64,000 nt of DNA. It comes from Bacillota bacterium. GTDB taxonomy: Bacteria; Bacillota; UBA5301; JAMCQP01. The stretch's first letter is position 1; every line of letters begins with the position of its first letter. The notes beneath the pieces are model-generated. The model had not been told where the DNA came from and searched no databases. It saw nothing but the letters and a program-made list of their open reading frames with translations. The DNA lies in contig JAMCQP010000083.1 of assembly GCA_023381695.1 (NCBI GenBank), positions 69,165 to 133,164 on the forward strand, read 5' to 3'. The translations under genes were made by a program, and so were the position numbers. This document shows positions 16,641-24,885 of this stretch, in pieces.

Positions 16641-17522
16641 ATGCGAATCGGCAAGATCTTCGGCGTGAGCATCGTGCTGAATCCCTTCTTTCTGCTGATG
16701 CTCTTCGGTTTCGGTGTTGCCGGACTTTTGCCCCAGGCGCTGATCCTTTTTGGAATTGTGCTGATCCACGAGGCTTCGCACCTGGCGGTTGCGAAGGGTT
16801 ACGGCCTTGCGGTGGCGGAGATCGAGCTCTTGCCGTTCGGCGGGGTGGCCCGGATCGAAGGGATGATCGAATTTGATCCGGCGGTGGAGCGGGCCGTGGC
16901 GCTTGCCGGCCCGCTGACGAACCTGTTTTTGGCCGGAATTTGCCTTATCCTGTTGAGGTACGCGGCATTACCCCGCGAGACCGCGCTCCAGCTCATCCAG
17001 AACAACCTTCTGATGGCCGGATTCAATTGCCTGCCCGCCTTGCCCCTGGACGGCGGCCGGGTCTACCGCGCCCATCTGGCGAAAAGGATCGGATACCGCC
17101 GGGCGACCGAGAGGGCGGCAAGCGTCGGGCAGATCCTGGCGGCGCTGTTTGCGGTTTTCGGCGCCGCCGGCCTTTATCTGGGATACCTGAACCTCACCCT
17201 GATCTTGCTGGCCTTTTTTGTTTTTTACGCGGCAAGGAAGGAGAAGAACCTTGCCGCTTACGCATTTATCCGCTATCTGGCGCAAAAAAAGGAGGAACTG
17301 CGGCGCAGCGGGGTATTGCCCACAGAGCAACTGGTGGCGGCCGCGGATCTCCCGGTCCGCGAGATCGTCAAATATTTCATCCCGAAGCGCTACCACCTCG
17401 TTTTGCTGACAGATCACAATTATGAGATCATCGGCCTGGTAACCGAAATCGAGATAATTAATGCATTATTTGATCGGGGCACGGCCACCACCCTGCGGGA
17501 TTTGACAAGCCATAAACCGTAG
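16641..17522 (+). CDS. M50 family site-2 protease, SpoIVFB type, with C-terminal CBS-like region
   Basis: A 293-aa intramembrane metalloprotease. The zinc motif HEASH is at residues 43-47 within a helix and the third-ligand motif 'LPALPLDGGRVYR' at about 133. Six hydrophobic segments are visible, then a cytosolic tail ('ADLPVREIVKYFIPKRYHLVLLTDHNYEIIGLVTEIEII') that looks like a CBS half-module. In sporulating Bacillota SpoIVFB cuts pro-sigmaK. In non-sporulating relatives the substrate is unknown. The upstream partner gene is shortened. A terminator follows. Confidence 0.9.
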   Translation: MRIGKIFGVSIVLNPFFLLMLFGFGVAGLLPQALILFGIVLIHEASHLAVAKGYGLAVAEIELLPFGGVARIEGMIEFDPAVERAVALAGPLTNLFLAGICLILLRYAALPRETALQLIQNNLLMAGFNCLPALPLDGGRVYRAHLAKRIGYRRATERAASVGQILAALFAVFGAAGLYLGYLNLTLILLAFFVFYAARKEKNLAAYAFIRYLAQKKEELRRSGVLPTEQLVAAADLPVREIVKYFIPKRYHLVLLTDHNYEIIGLVTEIEIINALFDRGTATTLRDLTSHKP

Positions 17523-17524
17523 CT

Positions 17525-17549
17525 GGCTTTGGCCAGGGTTGTTTTTTTA
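17525..17549 (+). terminator. Rho-independent terminator after the M50 protease gene
   Basis: CTGGC/GCCAG, a five-pair stem with a TTTG loop, is followed by GGTTGTTTTTTT. It ends a few bases before the next promoter, whose -35 box lies within the T-run. Confidence 0.75.
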
Positions 17550-17567
17550 AACAAGTAGGGGTATAAT
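17539..17567 (+). promoter_or_regulatory. Sigma-A-type promoter for the radical SAM-rng unit
   Basis: TTGTTT at 17539-17544 and TATAAT at 17562-17567 are spaced by 17 bases. The expected transcript start near 17575 leaves about 44 bases before the GTG at 17619, which supports that start over the track start at 17577. Confidence 0.75.
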
Positions 17568-17618
17568 TAGCAGAAGGTGGCTATAAAGGGGGATTATGTC
17601 CACGGGAGGGCCAATATA

Positions 17619-19559
17619 GTGCGTCATGATCACGATCCGGCTTCGGAAGATTACCGGCAAATCCTTCATGAAATCTTGCCGCAGGTAGAAAAGCCCACCC
17701 GTTATCAGGGAAATGAGCTCAACGCGGTGCATAAAGATCCGGATTCGGTGGAGATCAAGGTGGCCCTGGCTTTCCCGGACCTTTATGAAGTTGGAATGTC
17801 CCACCTCGGGTTAAAGATCCTGTATTACATCATCAACGGGCGAGAGGATGCGCTGGCGGAGCGAGTCTACGCACCCTGGGTGGACATGGAGCGGTTGCTC
17901 CGGGAAAAGGGCGTTCCCTTATTTTCCATGGAGTCGTGGACGCCTCTCAGGGACTTTGAAATTGTGGGCTTCACTCTTCAGTATGAGATGAGCTACACAA
18001 ACATCCTGAACATGCTGGATCTGGCGGGAATCCCGTTGCGTTCCACCGGGCGGGGGGAAGGGGATCCGCTGGTGATCGCCGGCGGGCCGTGCGCTTTTAA
18101 CCCCGAACCCCTGGCGGCGTTTATGGATCTCTTCGTCATCGGCGATGCGGAAGAGGCGATTCACCAGGTCCTTGACACCTGCAAAACCTGGCGCGGCCGG
18201 GGCAGGCGGGCTTTGTTGCGCGCCATGGCGGATATCCCCGGGGTCTATGTCCCCTCCCTTTTTGAAGTGGAATATGATTCCCGCGGGCTGATCCAGGGAT
18301 GGCGCCCCAGGGAGGAGGGCCTGGCTTTTCCAGTCAAGAAGCGGGTGGCGCAGGAGCTTGATCTGGCTCCCTACCCCGATGCCTTTCCTGTTCCATTCAT
18401 GGATATCGTTCATGATCGGGCGATGGTGGAGGTGATGCGCGGTTGCACCAGGGGCTGCCGTTTCTGCCAGGCGGATATCCTCTACCGGCCGGTCCGGGAA
18501 AGACGTCCGGAGACGGTGAAGAAGCTGGTGAAAACCCTTCTGGATCGCACTGGCTACGAGGAGTTGTCCCTGACTTCTTTGAGCAGCAGCGATTACAGCT
18601 GCATCCAGCAGGTGATCGGGGATCTGATGCTCCAGCTGGAGCCCGAAGGGGTGGCGCTGTCCCTGCCGTCACTGCGGGTGGACTCCTTTTCCGTGGGTCT
18701 GGCGGATCAGATCCAGCGGGTGCGCAGGACCAGCCTCACCTTTGCTCCCGAGGCCGGTACGCAGCGGTTGCGGGATGTGATCAACAAGGGGGTCGCCGAG
18801 GAGAATCTGTTCGATACGGTGAGAGCGGTCTTCGGAGCCGGATGGTCCTCGGTGAAGCTTTATTTCATGATCGGCCTCCCCACCGAAACCGAGGCGGATC
18901 TGCAGGGAATTGTGGATCTGGCTTACGCGGCGCTCAGGGAGGGACGTTCCGCCAGACGCCGGGGAATGGGGCTTACCGGGGAGGGAAAACTACAGAACAG
19001 CAAGGATCCCGGCCGGATCTCGGTGACGGTCAGCGCCTCGTCTTTTGTTCCCAAGCCGCACACCCCGTTTCAGTGGGAGCCGCAGGCCCGGCTTGAGACC
19101 TTGCTGGAGCGGCAGGAATTTCTCAAAAAACGCTTGCGGGACCGGGCGATAAGTTTTCAGTGGCATGACGCACCCTTAAGCCAGATGGAGGCGGTTCTTT
19201 CCCGGGGGGATCGCCGGGTGGGTGAAGCCCTGGAGAGGGCCTGGCAGCTGGGATGCCGGTTCGACGGCTGGGCGGATCATTTTCACCATGAACGCTGGTG
19301 GCAGGCTTTTTCCGAAACGGGCCTTTCCATGGATTTTTACGCCCACCGGGAAAGAACATTTGAAGAACGGCTTCCCTGGGAAGTGGTGGATGCGGGTGTC
19401 ACCAGGCAATTCCTCTGGCGGGAAAGAACCAGAGCCCTGGCAGGCGAGCGCACCGCCGATTGCCGGTTCGGGCCGTGCCCCGGCTGCGGGGTTTGCCCGC
19501 GGCTTGGCGTGGATACCCGGCTGGCGGATCCTGATCTTACGGGGCGGGCAGGGGGATGA
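17619..19559 (+). CDS. TIGR03960 family B12-binding-type radical SAM protein
   Basis: A 646-aa protein. The N-terminal part ('ALAFPDLYEVGMSHLGLKILYYIIN') resembles a B12-binding fold and the middle has the radical SAM cluster 'CTRGCRFCQ' (CxxxCxxC) with 'EVMRGCTRGCRFC'. The C-terminal cysteines ('CRFGPCPGCGVC') may bind a second cluster. The family is nearly always next to the TIGR03936 gene and rng, as here. Its reaction is not established; some role in RNA or tRNA maturation is suspected from context only. The GTG at 17619 follows GGGAGG and lies behind a good promoter. Confidence 0.88.
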   Translation: MRHDHDPASEDYRQILHEILPQVEKPTRYQGNELNAVHKDPDSVEIKVALAFPDLYEVGMSHLGLKILYYIINGREDALAERVYAPWVDMERLLREKGVPLFSMESWTPLRDFEIVGFTLQYEMSYTNILNMLDLAGIPLRSTGRGEGDPLVIAGGPCAFNPEPLAAFMDLFVIGDAEEAIHQVLDTCKTWRGRGRRALLRAMADIPGVYVPSLFEVEYDSRGLIQGWRPREEGLAFPVKKRVAQELDLAPYPDAFPVPFMDIVHDRAMVEVMRGCTRGCRFCQADILYRPVRERRPETVKKLVKTLLDRTGYEELSLTSLSSSDYSCIQQVIGDLMLQLEPEGVALSLPSLRVDSFSVGLADQIQRVRRTSLTFAPEAGTQRLRDVINKGVAEENLFDTVRAVFGAGWSSVKLYFMIGLPTETEADLQGIVDLAYAALREGRSARRRGMGLTGEGKLQNSKDPGRISVTVSASSFVPKPHTPFQWEPQARLETLLERQEFLKKRLRDRAISFQWHDAPLSQMEAVLSRGDRRVGEALERAWQLGCRFDGWADHFHHERWWQAFSETGLSMDFYAHRERTFEERLPWEVVDAGVTRQFLWRERTRALAGERTADCRFGPCPGCGVCPRLGVDTRLADPDLTGRAGG

Positions 19560-19562
19560 ACC

Positions 19563-20282
19563 TTGGCGGACGAGATGGCCAGGATCGATGAGATAACCAG
19601 GATCAGGGTAAGATTCAGCAAGGGTGATCCGGTGCGGTTTATCTCCCACCTGGATCTGACCCGGGCCATGGAAAGGGCCGTACGGCGGGCCAAATTGCCT
19701 ATTGCGTTTTCACGGGGCTTTCATCCGATGCCGAAGATTGCCTATGCCTCGGCGTTGCCGGTGGGGACCACCAGCGAAGCGGAGTATGCGGATTTTGAAT
19801 TCAACCGGCCCGTGGAGGCGGAAGAGGTATTGCGGCGGCTGAATTCGGTTTTGCCGGAGGGGATCCGGATCCTGGAAGCCTCACGGGTTCCGGCGGATGC
19901 CGGGGCTTTGATGGCGATGGTTGATCTGGCCGAATACCGGGTGGAGGTGGTTGGATGGCCGGATTTGAGCCGGGACCGGGTGGAAGAAGCCATAGGGAGG
20001 CTTCTGGACCGGCGGGAGATACCGGTGGAACGCCGGGGAAAGAAAGGCGCCAGGGTCATTGATCTGCGGCCGCTGATCAAAGAGATTTCGTGGCAGGGTG
20101 AGGATCATGGCCGCCAGCAAATTACGATGCGGCTCGGGATGGGCAACGCCGGAAATGCCCGTCCGGAGGAGATTCTGGAGTCTTCCGGTTTGCCGTCGGC
20201 CGGGTCCGGCGTGCACCGAATCGGCCTGTTTGTGACCCGGGGGGAGACCTTTCTCTCACCAATGGAGCTTAAAGGTAGATAA
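19563..20282 (+). CDS. TIGR03936 family radical SAM-associated protein (DUF2344)
   Basis: A 239-aa protein with the DUF2344 pattern 'RIRVRFSKGDPVRFISHLDLTRAMERAVRRAKLPIAFSRGFHPMPKI'. In some genomes it is fused to the radical SAM protein encoded just upstream, so they act together. It begins at TTG three bases after the upstream stop. The function is unknown. It contains no cysteine cluster of its own. Confidence 0.88.
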   Translation: MADEMARIDEITRIRVRFSKGDPVRFISHLDLTRAMERAVRRAKLPIAFSRGFHPMPKIAYASALPVGTTSEAEYADFEFNRPVEAEEVLRRLNSVLPEGIRILEASRVPADAGALMAMVDLAEYRVEVVGWPDLSRDRVEEAIGRLLDRREIPVERRGKKGARVIDLRPLIKEISWQGEDHGRQQITMRLGMGNAGNARPEEILESSGLPSAGSGVHRIGLFVTRGETFLSPMELKGR

Positions 20283-20331
20283 AGTTTATCTTTTTTCCGC
20301 GGCCCGCGAAGGGCCAGCGAGGGGGAATACT

Positions 20332-22158
20332 GTGACGAGGGAGATTATCGTTAGCGCCCTGGGCAGCGAAAAAAGGGCTGCCCTGCGCGAAGATGGGCGT
20401 TTGTTCGAGTTATACATTGAACGTGCTCTGGATGAACGGGTGGCGGGGAACATCTACAAGGGCCGGGTGGAGAATGTTTTGCCCGGCATGCAGGCGGCTT
20501 TTGTGAATATCGGGCTGGAGCGGAACGCCTTTCTTTACGTGGACGATGCGCCGGCGCAGATGGGCCGGGGGGGAGCCGCCCGGGAAATAGCCGCCCGGGA
20601 AGAGGTGGATCCGGAGGAGGCGGCCGACTCCGCGGAACTCCATGAGGCGGTGATCGAGGCCACCGGGAAAGCTGACCGGCGCCGCCGCCGGGCGATCAAT
20701 GAGATTCTCCGGGTGGGGCAGGAGATCATCGTCCAGGTCAGCAAGGAAGCGATAGGCACAAAGGGGGCGCGGGTGGTCTCCAATCTGACCATTCCGGGGC
20801 GATATCTGGTACTGATGCCCACGGTCAATTATATCGGCGTCTCACGGCGCATCGAGGACGGCAATGAGAGGGATCGGCTCAAGGGCGTGGCTGCCAGGAT
20901 CAAGCCGAAATCCATGGGGGTGATCGTCCGCACGGTGGCCGAGGGGCAGCCCGAGCGGGATCTGGAACGCGATATGAAGTTTTTGATCAAGGTCTGGGAG
21001 AAGCTCCAGGCCAGAGCCCGCAAGGTCAGGGCGCCGGCGCTGCTCTACCGCGATCACGATCTGATCTACCGGCTGGTGCGGGATTATTTTACGGAGGAGA
21101 TCGACAGGCTGGTGGTGGATTCCCGGCCGGAGTTCGAGAAGATGAGGGATCTGCTGGGATCGCTCTCGCCCGGGTTCAAGGCGCGGGTCGAACACTATAA
21201 TTCGAAGGAGCCGATCTTTGACCATTACGGGATCGAACTGGAGGTTGAAAAGGCCCTCCGGCGCCGGGTTTGGCTGGATTGCGGCGGTTATCTGGTGGTC
21301 GATGAAACGGAGGCGCTGGTCTGCATCGACGTGAACACCGGAAAATTCACCGGCTCGACCAACCTCTCCGACACGGTGTTGCAGACGAACCTGGAGGCCG
21401 CCAGCGAGATTGCCCGCCAGTTGCGGTTGCGCAACATGGCGGGGATCATCATCGTGGATTTTATCGACATGGTCTCCGCGGAGGATCGCGCCAAGGTCCT
21501 GGCGCTTTTGGAGGAGGAGGTTCGGAGGGACAAGGTCAAGACCAATATCGTCGGCTTTACCAGCCTGGGCCTGGTGGAGATTACCAGAAAGAAGGTCAGA
21601 CCGGATCTCGACGAAGTTTTGCAGAAGAGATGTCCCCATTGCGACGGAACCGGCAGAATCCTGTCGGAGGAGACCATTGCCCTCAAGGTGGAGAGGCAGC
21701 TGATCTCCCTGGCGGCCAAGGAGAAGGCCGGGGCGATCCTGGTGAATGTCCACCCGCAGGTGGGCGCGGTCCTGATCGGCACCGGGGGGACCAACCTGCA
21801 CCGGCTTGAACAGTTGACCGAAAAGACGATCTACGTCAAGGGATCGGATCATCTTCCCATGGAGAGCATCAACATCCTCTTCGGGACCAGGGAAGAGGTG
21901 GAGAAGAAGGCTTTGCCGGTTCAGGAGGGCCAGATCCTGTCCGTGACGATTGCCGATACGCATGCCGCCAATCCGCGAAACGGGATTGCGCGGGTGGAAG
22001 GTTATGTGCTGGATATTGAAGGGGCTGGCGAGTTTGTGGGCCAGACTCGCCAGGTGGAGATTGTCAAGGTTTTCAGAACTTATGCCAAGGGCCGGGTAGT
22101 GGATAGGGAGATCCCCGGCGGGCGGCTGGAGGTCGGATACATTCCATCCAAGGGATAA
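20332..22158 (+). CDS. rng: Ribonuclease E/G family endoribonuclease
   Basis: A 608-aa RNase G-type protein. An S1-like domain ('GNIYKGRVENVLPGMQAAFVNIGLERNAFLYVDD') is followed by the catalytic core ('DCGGYLVVDETEALVCIDVNTGKFTG', 'GIIIVDFIDM') and the zinc-link 'CPHCDGTGR' at about residue 435, which holds the dimer pair together. It cuts single-stranded AU-rich RNA and matures rRNA. It is longer than E. coli RNase G, partly through an acidic/arginine insert in the S1 part. The start is GTG after GAGGGGGAA. Confidence 0.92.
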   Translation: MTREIIVSALGSEKRAALREDGRLFELYIERALDERVAGNIYKGRVENVLPGMQAAFVNIGLERNAFLYVDDAPAQMGRGGAAREIAAREEVDPEEAADSAELHEAVIEATGKADRRRRRAINEILRVGQEIIVQVSKEAIGTKGARVVSNLTIPGRYLVLMPTVNYIGVSRRIEDGNERDRLKGVAARIKPKSMGVIVRTVAEGQPERDLERDMKFLIKVWEKLQARARKVRAPALLYRDHDLIYRLVRDYFTEEIDRLVVDSRPEFEKMRDLLGSLSPGFKARVEHYNSKEPIFDHYGIELEVEKALRRRVWLDCGGYLVVDETEALVCIDVNTGKFTGSTNLSDTVLQTNLEAASEIARQLRLRNMAGIIIVDFIDMVSAEDRAKVLALLEEEVRRDKVKTNIVGFTSLGLVEITRKKVRPDLDEVLQKRCPHCDGTGRILSEETIALKVERQLISLAAKEKAGAILVNVHPQVGAVLIGTGGTNLHRLEQLTEKTIYVKGSDHLPMESINILFGTREEVEKKALPVQEGQILSVTIADTHAANPRNGIARVEGYVLDIEGAGEFVGQTRQVEIVKVFRTYAKGRVVDREIPGGRLEVGYIPSKG

Positions 22159-22177
22159 AGTAAGGAAGGTGCCCGAA

Positions 22178-23044
22178 ATGAGCTTTAACAACAGGGCAAA
22201 AGACCTGATCCAGCAGATGCTGGAGATGATGGGCGAACTTGCCGCATCCTATGAAGAGGTGTGGAACCTGGCGATCACGGATGAGCAGACCGGCCTGGCA
22301 AATCGCCGCCTTTTTGAGCAAAGGCTTCAGGAAGAGATTCAAAGGGCGGAACGTTACAATCGGGGATTAACATTGGTGATGCTGGACATTGACGACTTCA
22401 AGCGGTATAACGACACGTACGGCCATCTGGCCGGCGACAGGATGCTGGCTCAAATCGCCTCCGTCCTCAAGGAAAATGTTCGCTCCATTGACCTGGCCGC
22501 CAGGTACGGGGGCGAAGAGTTCGCGCTGATCCTGCCCGAGACGGATCAGCATGGGGCGTTCACCATCATGGAACGGGTGAGGCAGCTGGTGGAGAGTTCA
22601 CCTGTCGTGGATGTCACGGTGAGCGCGGGAATCGCCACCTACCCCCGGGACGGCGTGGCCAGGGAGGAACTGATTCTCAGCGCCGACAAAGCCCTTTACC
22701 AGGCCAAGGCCGCCGGCAAGAACCGGGTTGCCGTGTTGCCGGGCGGGAACGCGCCGTTGCCGGTTCCGGCCCCGAAGCCGGCCGGGGAGCCGTCCAACAA
22801 ACGGGTGGATGTCGGCTTCGATGTGGATCACGGTACGCCGCGTTCTTTCTGGCTGGGAGGAGAGGTCTATTCCATCTCCCACATCTACGCCAGGTTGGCC
22901 CTGGGGCCGGGGCGGGCCAGGTATGTGGTCAGGACCGGCAAGGGTGACTTTGTCCTGCTCCAGGCGGGAAAGAAATGGGTCCTGGAGCGGAAGGCGGAGA
23001 CGGCCCGGGGCGGCGGGAATGTTGACAGGGCCGGCGCCATGTGA
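22178..23044 (+). CDS. GGDEF diguanylate cyclase with I-site and unknown C-terminal domain
   Basis: A 288-aa protein. After a 25-residue helix comes a GGDEF domain ('DEQTGLANRRLFEQRL', 'LDIDDFKRYNDTYGHLAGD') with an active-site GGEEF and the inhibitory RxxD site ('RSIDLAARYGGEEF'), so it should make c-di-GMP and be product-inhibited. A Pro-rich linker leads to a C-terminal part of about 80 residues ('LGGEVYSISHIYARLALGPGRARYVVRTGKGDFVL') that I do not recognise. The ATG at 22178 has AGGAAGG upstream and is better than the GTG at 22169. No membrane segment is present. The rplU promoter overlaps its 3' end. Confidence 0.88.
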   Translation: MSFNNRAKDLIQQMLEMMGELAASYEEVWNLAITDEQTGLANRRLFEQRLQEEIQRAERYNRGLTLVMLDIDDFKRYNDTYGHLAGDRMLAQIASVLKENVRSIDLAARYGGEEFALILPETDQHGAFTIMERVRQLVESSPVVDVTVSAGIATYPRDGVAREELILSADKALYQAKAAGKNRVAVLPGGNAPLPVPAPKPAGEPSNKRVDVGFDVDHGTPRSFWLGGEVYSISHIYARLALGPGRARYVVRTGKGDFVLLQAGKKWVLERKAETARGGGNVDRAGAM

Positions 23045-23050
23045 TAAAAT
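23022..23050 (+). promoter_or_regulatory. Strong sigma-A-type promoter for rplU-prp-rpmA
   Basis: TTGACA at 23022-23027 and TAAAAT at 23045-23050 are 17 bases apart, near consensus. It lies across the end of the GGDEF gene, with a leader of about 30 bases before the rplU Shine-Dalgarno. Confidence 0.85.
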
Positions 23051-23086
23051 CAAAAAGTGTTTGTTGGCAGAGGAGGTGGAGTTATC

Positions 23087-23398
23087 GTGTACGCGGTGGT
23101 AGAGACAGGCGGCAAGCAGTACCGGGTCGCCGAGGGGGACATCATCACCGTCGAAAAGCTGGATGGTGAGGTGGGAAATAACGTCGAACTCGGCAAGGTC
23201 TTGTTGGTGGCCAAAGACGGGCAAGTCCAGGTTGGCAAGCCTTTGGTGGAAGGCGCAAAGGTGGTTGCCAGGGTTTTGCGCCATGATAAGGCCAAGAAGA
23301 TTCTGGTCTTTCACTACAAGGCCAAAAAGAATATTCGGAAGCGTTATGGTCATCGCCAGCCGTTCACCCGGCTTCAGGTGGAAAAGATCGAGGCCTGA
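23087..23398 (+). CDS. rplU: 50S ribosomal protein L21
   Basis: A 103-aa protein, '[24 protein letters not shown]', ending '[19 protein letters not shown]', typical L21. The GTG at 23087 follows AGGAGGTGG at normal distance. The track start ten codons earlier includes the ribosome binding site and is wrong. First gene of the L21-Prp-L27 operon. Confidence 0.97.
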   Translation: MYAVVETGGKQYRVAEGDIITVEKLDGEVGNNVELGKVLLVAKDGQVQVGKPLVEGAKVVARVLRHDKAKKILVFHYKAKKNIRKRYGHRQPFTRLQVEKIEA

Positions 23399-23403
23399 TA
23401 CCG

Positions 23404-23736
23404 ATGACCAGGGTGATGGTGGAACGGGAAAGCGGCGGCAAGATCGTTGCCTTTTCCGTGGAGGGCCACGCTGGTTTTGCAAAGCATGGTAGCGATATCG
23501 TCTGTGCCGCGGTTTCGGTGCTTGCCCAGACGGCGGTGCTGGGCCTGACCCAGGTGCTGGGAGCGGCCGCTGCGGTGCGACAGGAGGACGGCTTGCTGGC
23601 GTGCCGCCTGCCGGCGGAGATGAAGCCGGAGGACAGGCGGGGGGCGGATCTGATCCTGGAGACGATGCTGGCGGGCTTGAAGGATATCAGCGGGCAATAC
23701 CCACGGCATGTGGTCTTGTTGGAGAGTCACGAATAG
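23404..23736 (+). CDS. prp: Ribosomal-processing cysteine protease Prp
   Basis: A 110-aa protein with the catalytic pair H22 ('VEGHAGFAKHGSDIVCAAVSVL') and C34. Prp removes the N-terminal extension of L27 in Bacillota. Its place between rplU and rpmA is conserved. The cut site in the neighbouring L27 (LQLFAHKKG) is present, so the pair should be functional. Confidence 0.94.
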   Translation: MTRVMVERESGGKIVAFSVEGHAGFAKHGSDIVCAAVSVLAQTAVLGLTQVLGAAAAVRQEDGLLACRLPAEMKPEDRRGADLILETMLAGLKDISGQYPRHVVLLESHE

Positions 23737-23792
23737 TTCCCCATGAGAGAGACTTTTCACGGGGAACGAGTTAAGAAAGCGAGGTGGACGGA

Positions 23793-24092
23793 ATGTTCCG
23801 GATCGACCTTCAATTATTTGCTCATAAGAAGGGGGTCGGCAGTTCCCGCAACGGCCGCGACAGCCAGGCCCAGCGGCTTGGCCTCAAAAGGCACGACGGG
23901 CAGTTTGTGACGGCTGGCAGCATCCTGGTGCGCCAGCGGGGGACCAGGTTTCGCCCCGGCGCCAATGTCGGCCTCGGGAAGGACGACACGCTCTTTGCCA
24001 TGATTGACGGGTATGTGAGTTACGAGAGGAAGGGCAAGGAAGCCAAGCAGGTAAGTGTAAATTCCCGGAAGGAAGAGGCGGTTACCGCCTGA
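23793..24092 (+). CDS. rpmA: 50S ribosomal protein L27 with Prp-cleaved N-terminal extension
   Basis: A 99-aa protein opening '[30 protein letters not shown]'. The first nine residues are the extension cut by Prp after Phe9, exposing the tail that reaches the peptidyl transferase centre. The ATG at 23793 follows GAGGTG and matches the family start. The track GTG at 23784 is too early. No obg follows, unlike in most Bacillota; the dsr operon begins instead. Confidence 0.96.
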   Translation: MFRIDLQLFAHKKGVGSSRNGRDSQAQRLGLKRHDGQFVTAGSILVRQRGTRFRPGANVGLGKDDTLFAMIDGYVSYERKGKEAKQVSVNSRKEEAVTA

Positions 24093-24139
24093 CAAGGGTC
24101 CCGTGGAAAGGTTGTTCTCGCGAAGATTTGAAATGCATC

Positions 24140-24168
24140 TTGCATCACCGCGGGGTTTTTGTTATAAT
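24140..24168 (+). promoter_or_regulatory. Sigma-A-type promoter of the dsr operon
   Basis: TTGCAT at 24140-24145 and TATAAT at 24163-24168 are separated by 17 bases. The start site should fall near 24175, giving a leader of about 160 bases before the first gene. Confidence 0.78.
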
Positions 24169-24226
24169 CATCTTGAGATGTAATATTGTTCCAGTTAAGG
24201 GGAAAGGCAACCTGTAAAGGTCGGAT

Positions 24227-24247
24227 TTCCATACCATTCCATACCAT
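24227..24247 (+). repeat. Two 10-base-spaced direct repeats in the dsr leader
   Basis: TTCCATACCAT occurs twice with a ten-base period, one helical turn apart. It lies downstream of the predicted start site, so it could be a regulator site or part of a leader RNA structure. Confidence 0.55.
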
Positions 24248-24251
24248 AGGT

Positions 24252-24316
24252 GGGATTTGTTTGTATCCCGGAGGCGTTCAGCCCGGAGGTATCTCCTGGC
24301 AGGGCGCCTTTTCTTA
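24252..24316 (+). promoter_or_regulatory. Leader RNA hairpins with attenuator-like end before the dsr genes
   Basis: A first hairpin pairs GGGAT (24252) with ATCCC (24265). A second, larger one pairs GGC, GCCC and GGAG (24273-24288) with CTCC, GGGC and GCC (24293-24308), with side bulges, and runs into TTTTCTTATT. The second looks like an intrinsic terminator placed 20-30 bases before the first start codon. It does not match any riboswitch class I can recall. Confidence 0.45.
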
Positions 24317-24337
24317 TTGTCCGGGGGGGGCACCGGC

Positions 24338-24853
24338 ATGAACCTGGCGGATCTTCTAACAAAAAAACAGGCGGTAATCCTGGAGAGATGGTTCCAGTGG
24401 TTTCTGGAGACGTATCCCGCGGAAACAGCCAGGTTTATGCGCGAGGAGAAGAACCGGTTTGCCAATCCGGTGGGATCTTCCGTCTACCAGGGAATAGAGG
24501 GCCTGTGCCAGGAACTCCTTCAGGGGATGGAACTGGACAGGGTGTATCCCCTCCTCGATCCCATCGTCAGGATCAGGGCTGTCCAGGATTTCCCCCCCTC
24601 CCGGGCGGTCGCTTTTATCTTTGCCTTGAAGAAAGTGATCTTCGAGGAACTGGAGAGTGAAATCCGGGGTGGCCAGATCTCCGTGGAAGAGTTGTTGGAG
24701 TTGGAGTCCAGGATAGATAATCTGGCGCTCCTCTCCTTTGACATCTACACGCAATGCCGGGAGAAGGTTTCCCAGATCAGAGTTGAGGAGATAAAAAGAA
24801 GGTCAGAGAGGCTTTTGCAAAGGGCAAATCTGGTTGTCGATCCGTCGGAGTAG
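24338..24853 (+). CDS. RsbRD_N domain protein at the head of the dsr operon
   Basis: A 171-aa all-helical protein: 'LADLLTKKQAVILERWFQWFLETYPAETARFMREEKNRFANPVG' and 'LDPIVRIRAVQDFPPSRAVAFIFALKKVIFEEL'. This pattern matches the N-terminal domain of RsbR-type proteins (RsbRD_N), a globin-like helical sensor fold, but with no STAS domain. Single-domain forms of this kind are known before dsrMKJOP in sulfate reducers. The role is unknown; sensing or assembly are possible. The ATG at 24338 follows a run of eight G. The track start 27 codons earlier lies inside the leader hairpin. dsrM begins 33 bases later. Confidence 0.8.
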   Translation: MNLADLLTKKQAVILERWFQWFLETYPAETARFMREEKNRFANPVGSSVYQGIEGLCQELLQGMELDRVYPLLDPIVRIRAVQDFPPSRAVAFIFALKKVIFEELESEIRGGQISVEELLELESRIDNLALLSFDIYTQCREKVSQIRVEEIKRRSERLLQRANLVVDPSE

Positions 24854-24885
24854 AAATCGCGGCAAAAGATGTGGAGGGATGAGGC

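Noticed and set aside
24175-24337. Known riboswitch in the dsr leader
   Set aside because: I could not match it to cobalamin, SAM, molybdenum-cofactor or other common aptamers by their conserved cores, so it is reported only as a structured leader.
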